From NCBI GenBank assembly GCA_046727435.1, contig JBKPCR010000239.1:1-10293 (forward strand): 10,293 nucleotides of DNA, in the 5' to 3' direction. Source of the stretch: CAVPRW01 sp046727435 [NCBI: bacterium] (GTDB lineage: Bacteria; Tectomicrobia; Entotheonellia; J063). Positions 9,542 to 10,293 of this stretch are shown here, in pieces. Numbering within the stretch: the first letter of the stretch is position 1; each line of letters opens with the position of its first letter. Both the position numbers and the translations under genes were made by a program. The notes beneath the pieces are model-generated. The model did no database searches and was not told the origin of the DNA. It saw only the letters and a list, made by a program, of their open reading frames with translations.

Positions 9542-9916
9542 ATGGCCATGACGGGAAGAGATCTGGTTGAAACCGCCCGACGAGCGGTGCCCAAGATGTC
9601 CAATACCCAGCTCCAGGAAAACCTGGCCTCGGGGGCCCCCATCGTCATCCTTGATGTGCGCGAGAAAGAGGAATGGGATGAGGGGCATATTCCCGAGGCG
9701 ACCTTGCTCCCTCGCGGCCGGCTCGAGGGACGGGTGGAGCAGGTGGTGCCCGATAAGAACGCTTTGATCGTCACCCATTGAGGCGGGGAAGCTCGAGCTG
9801 CCCTGGCAGGGCAGACACTGCGCGAGATGGGCTACACCAATGTGTGCTATCTAGTTGGTGGGTTCAACGATTGGAAGGCAAAGGAACTGTTGATCGAGCA
9901 ACCATTAACCCGCTAA
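9542..9916 (+). CDS. Selenocysteine-containing rhodanese-like sulfurtransferase (TGA-encoded Sec80)
   Basis: Single-domain rhodanese, 124 codons if TGA 9779-9781 is read as selenocysteine. Before the TGA: IVILDVREKEEW (34-45, with Asp38 and Arg40), GHIPEATLLPRG (48-59), PDKNALIVTH (70-79). After it, in the same frame: GGEARAALAGQTLREMGYTN, then a VGGFNDW stretch, ending at TAA 9914-9916. Rhodaneses carry a persulfide on a cysteine at the start of the active-site loop C-x4-R-A; here that position is the TGA (Sec80-Gly-Gly-Glu-Ala-Arg85-Ala). Conventional gene calling would stop at 9781 and give a 79-residue protein lacking the active site. Start: ATG 9542 with GGAGG (9529-9533) eight bases upstream. 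There is no signal peptide, so it is cytoplasmic. The one cysteine left is Cys102. Alternative: a gene broken by a Cys-to-stop mutation; the intact downstream frame and the SECIS-like hairpin argue against it. Confidence 0.85.
9782..9826 (+). promoter_or_regulatory. Candidate bacterial SECIS element
   Basis: Directly after the TGA, CTGCCC (9798-9803) pairs with GGGCAG (9809-9814) around the loop TGGCA, extended below by CTCG/CGAG (9792-9795 with 9823-9826) across an internal loop. The apical loop begins 22 bases after the TGA and has G at its second and third positions. This agrees with the known pattern for bacterial SECIS, which requires a short stem, a G early in the apical loop and a loop roughly 16-37 bases after the UGA. 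Such a hairpin recruits SelB with Sec-tRNA. Confidence 0.65.
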
Positions 9917-10149
9917 GGCACCAGGGCCTGACGTAGGCATCGGTGGAGCGATGGGGTATCAAGCTAACCTGAGGCCTGTGCTGCCCTCCTGGCGGTACAT
10001 TGGATGGCAGCAGGAGATAGGAGCTGGGCATAGTCGCAGATGGGTCGCGTGACGAGGGAGTTCTCATTGATGGACAGCATGTCCTGTGTCTGGGCCCTCA
10101 TCATGAACCCTGCTGATCAAGAATCGATTAACAATCGTGGGGGTAAGCT

Positions 10150-10293
10150 ATGCACGTCGAAGCAGGCAAAATGGTTTGCCTTGAGTATGTGTTATCGCTC
10201 ATGGATGGCACCGTGATCGACTCCACGGAGGGGAGCGGCCTGTGGACCTATGTGCATGGCGAGACCAAAATGCCGCCTGGGTTGAGCCGAGGC
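10150..10293 (+). CDS. FKBP-type peptidyl-prolyl isomerase, N-terminal part (cut by window edge)
   Basis: 48 codons in frame to the right edge, with no stop. The sequence has the opening pattern of SlyD-like FKBP isomerases: a first strand (MVCLEYVLSLMDGTVIDST, residues 8-26, with the D-G-x-V-x-D-S-T turn), then W-T-Y-V-H-G (32-37) and P-P-G-L (42-45), which matches the family's H-G...I-P-G-L-E segment. These proteins catalyse cis-trans isomerisation of prolyl bonds and often act as chaperones; SlyD-type members also carry an IF (chaperone) insert, which would lie outside the window. Start: ATG 10150 with a modest GGGGG about five bases upstream. No signal peptide is apparent, so probably cytoplasmic. 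It lies 233 bases after the rhodanese gene on the same strand; that gap holds no convincing gene or terminator. Confidence 0.8.
   Translation, partial: MHVEAGKMVCLEYVLSLMDGTVIDSTEGSGLWTYVHGETKMPPGLSRG

Noticed and set aside
9542-9781. A 79-residue truncated rhodanese ending at TGA, or a pseudogene
   Set aside because: The frame continues intact with the conserved second half of the domain, the TGA replaces precisely the catalytic cysteine, and a SECIS-like hairpin follows. A random nonsense mutation at that one codon is less likely.
10072-10084. Inverted repeat GGACA-GCA-TGTCC upstream of the FKBP gene
   Set aside because: Five-base arms are expected by chance at this frequency and there is no promoter around it to make it an operator.
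10125-10137. Small hairpin CGATT-AAC-AATCG before the FKBP gene
   Set aside because: Only five AT-rich base pairs and no T-run, so not a credible terminator.

Overview
The window is bacterial DNA, GC-rich (roughly 58-60% by eye), with dense, mostly short-spaced genes, strong GGAGG-type ribosome binding sites and clear Sec signal peptides. A thi-box-regulated thiC, a periplasmic DsbA-type protein and many secreted beta-propeller proteins suggest a free-living Gram-negative environmental bacterium. I cannot place the phylum; Methylomirabilota or Nitrospirota-like lineages are guesses only.

Layout, left to right. (1) 18-1811, minus: a gamma-glutamyltransferase-like Ntn hydrolase. (2) 1812-2453: 642 bases with no convincing gene. 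(3) 2454-3512, plus: a six-bladed NHL-repeat propeller. (4) 3674-3982 and 4035-4607, both minus and 52 bases apart: a secreted EndoU-type RNase and, downstream of it, a small YacL-like protein that could be its immunity partner. (5) 4696-5643, plus and divergent from the EndoU gene: an exported six-bladed Kelch protein. (6) 5644-6049: about 400 bases without a supported gene. (7) 6050-7111, plus: an exported SurA-N-like/DsbA fusion with a CSYC active site. (8) 7266-9307, plus: a complete thiamin-regulated unit, with a promoter having a perfect TTGACA, a TPP riboswitch, an intrinsic terminator with a visible antiterminator alternative, a possible 22-codon leader ORF running through the terminator, and thiC. 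(9) 9542-9916, plus: a rhodanese gene in which an in-frame TGA stands exactly where the catalytic cysteine belongs and the conserved rhodanese C-terminus continues to a TAA. A hairpin placed like a bacterial SECIS follows the TGA. This is best read as a selenocysteine rhodanese. (10) 10150 to the right edge: the start of an FKBP-type peptidyl-prolyl isomerase.

How the genes fit together: the region is not one operon. Three genes (EndoU, Kelch, DsbA) encode envelope or secreted proteins, and the EndoU protein has six cysteines outside its signal peptide, which suits a cell with a DsbA-type oxidase. thiC makes the pyrimidine half of thiamin and is feedback-controlled by TPP. The selenocysteine rhodanese just downstream is a sulfur (or selenium) transfer protein; a role in thiamin sulfur chemistry is possible but unproven. 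The most noteworthy items are the selenoprotein rhodanese with its candidate SECIS, the secreted EndoU/putative immunity pair, and the leader ORF overlapping the thiC riboswitch terminator.
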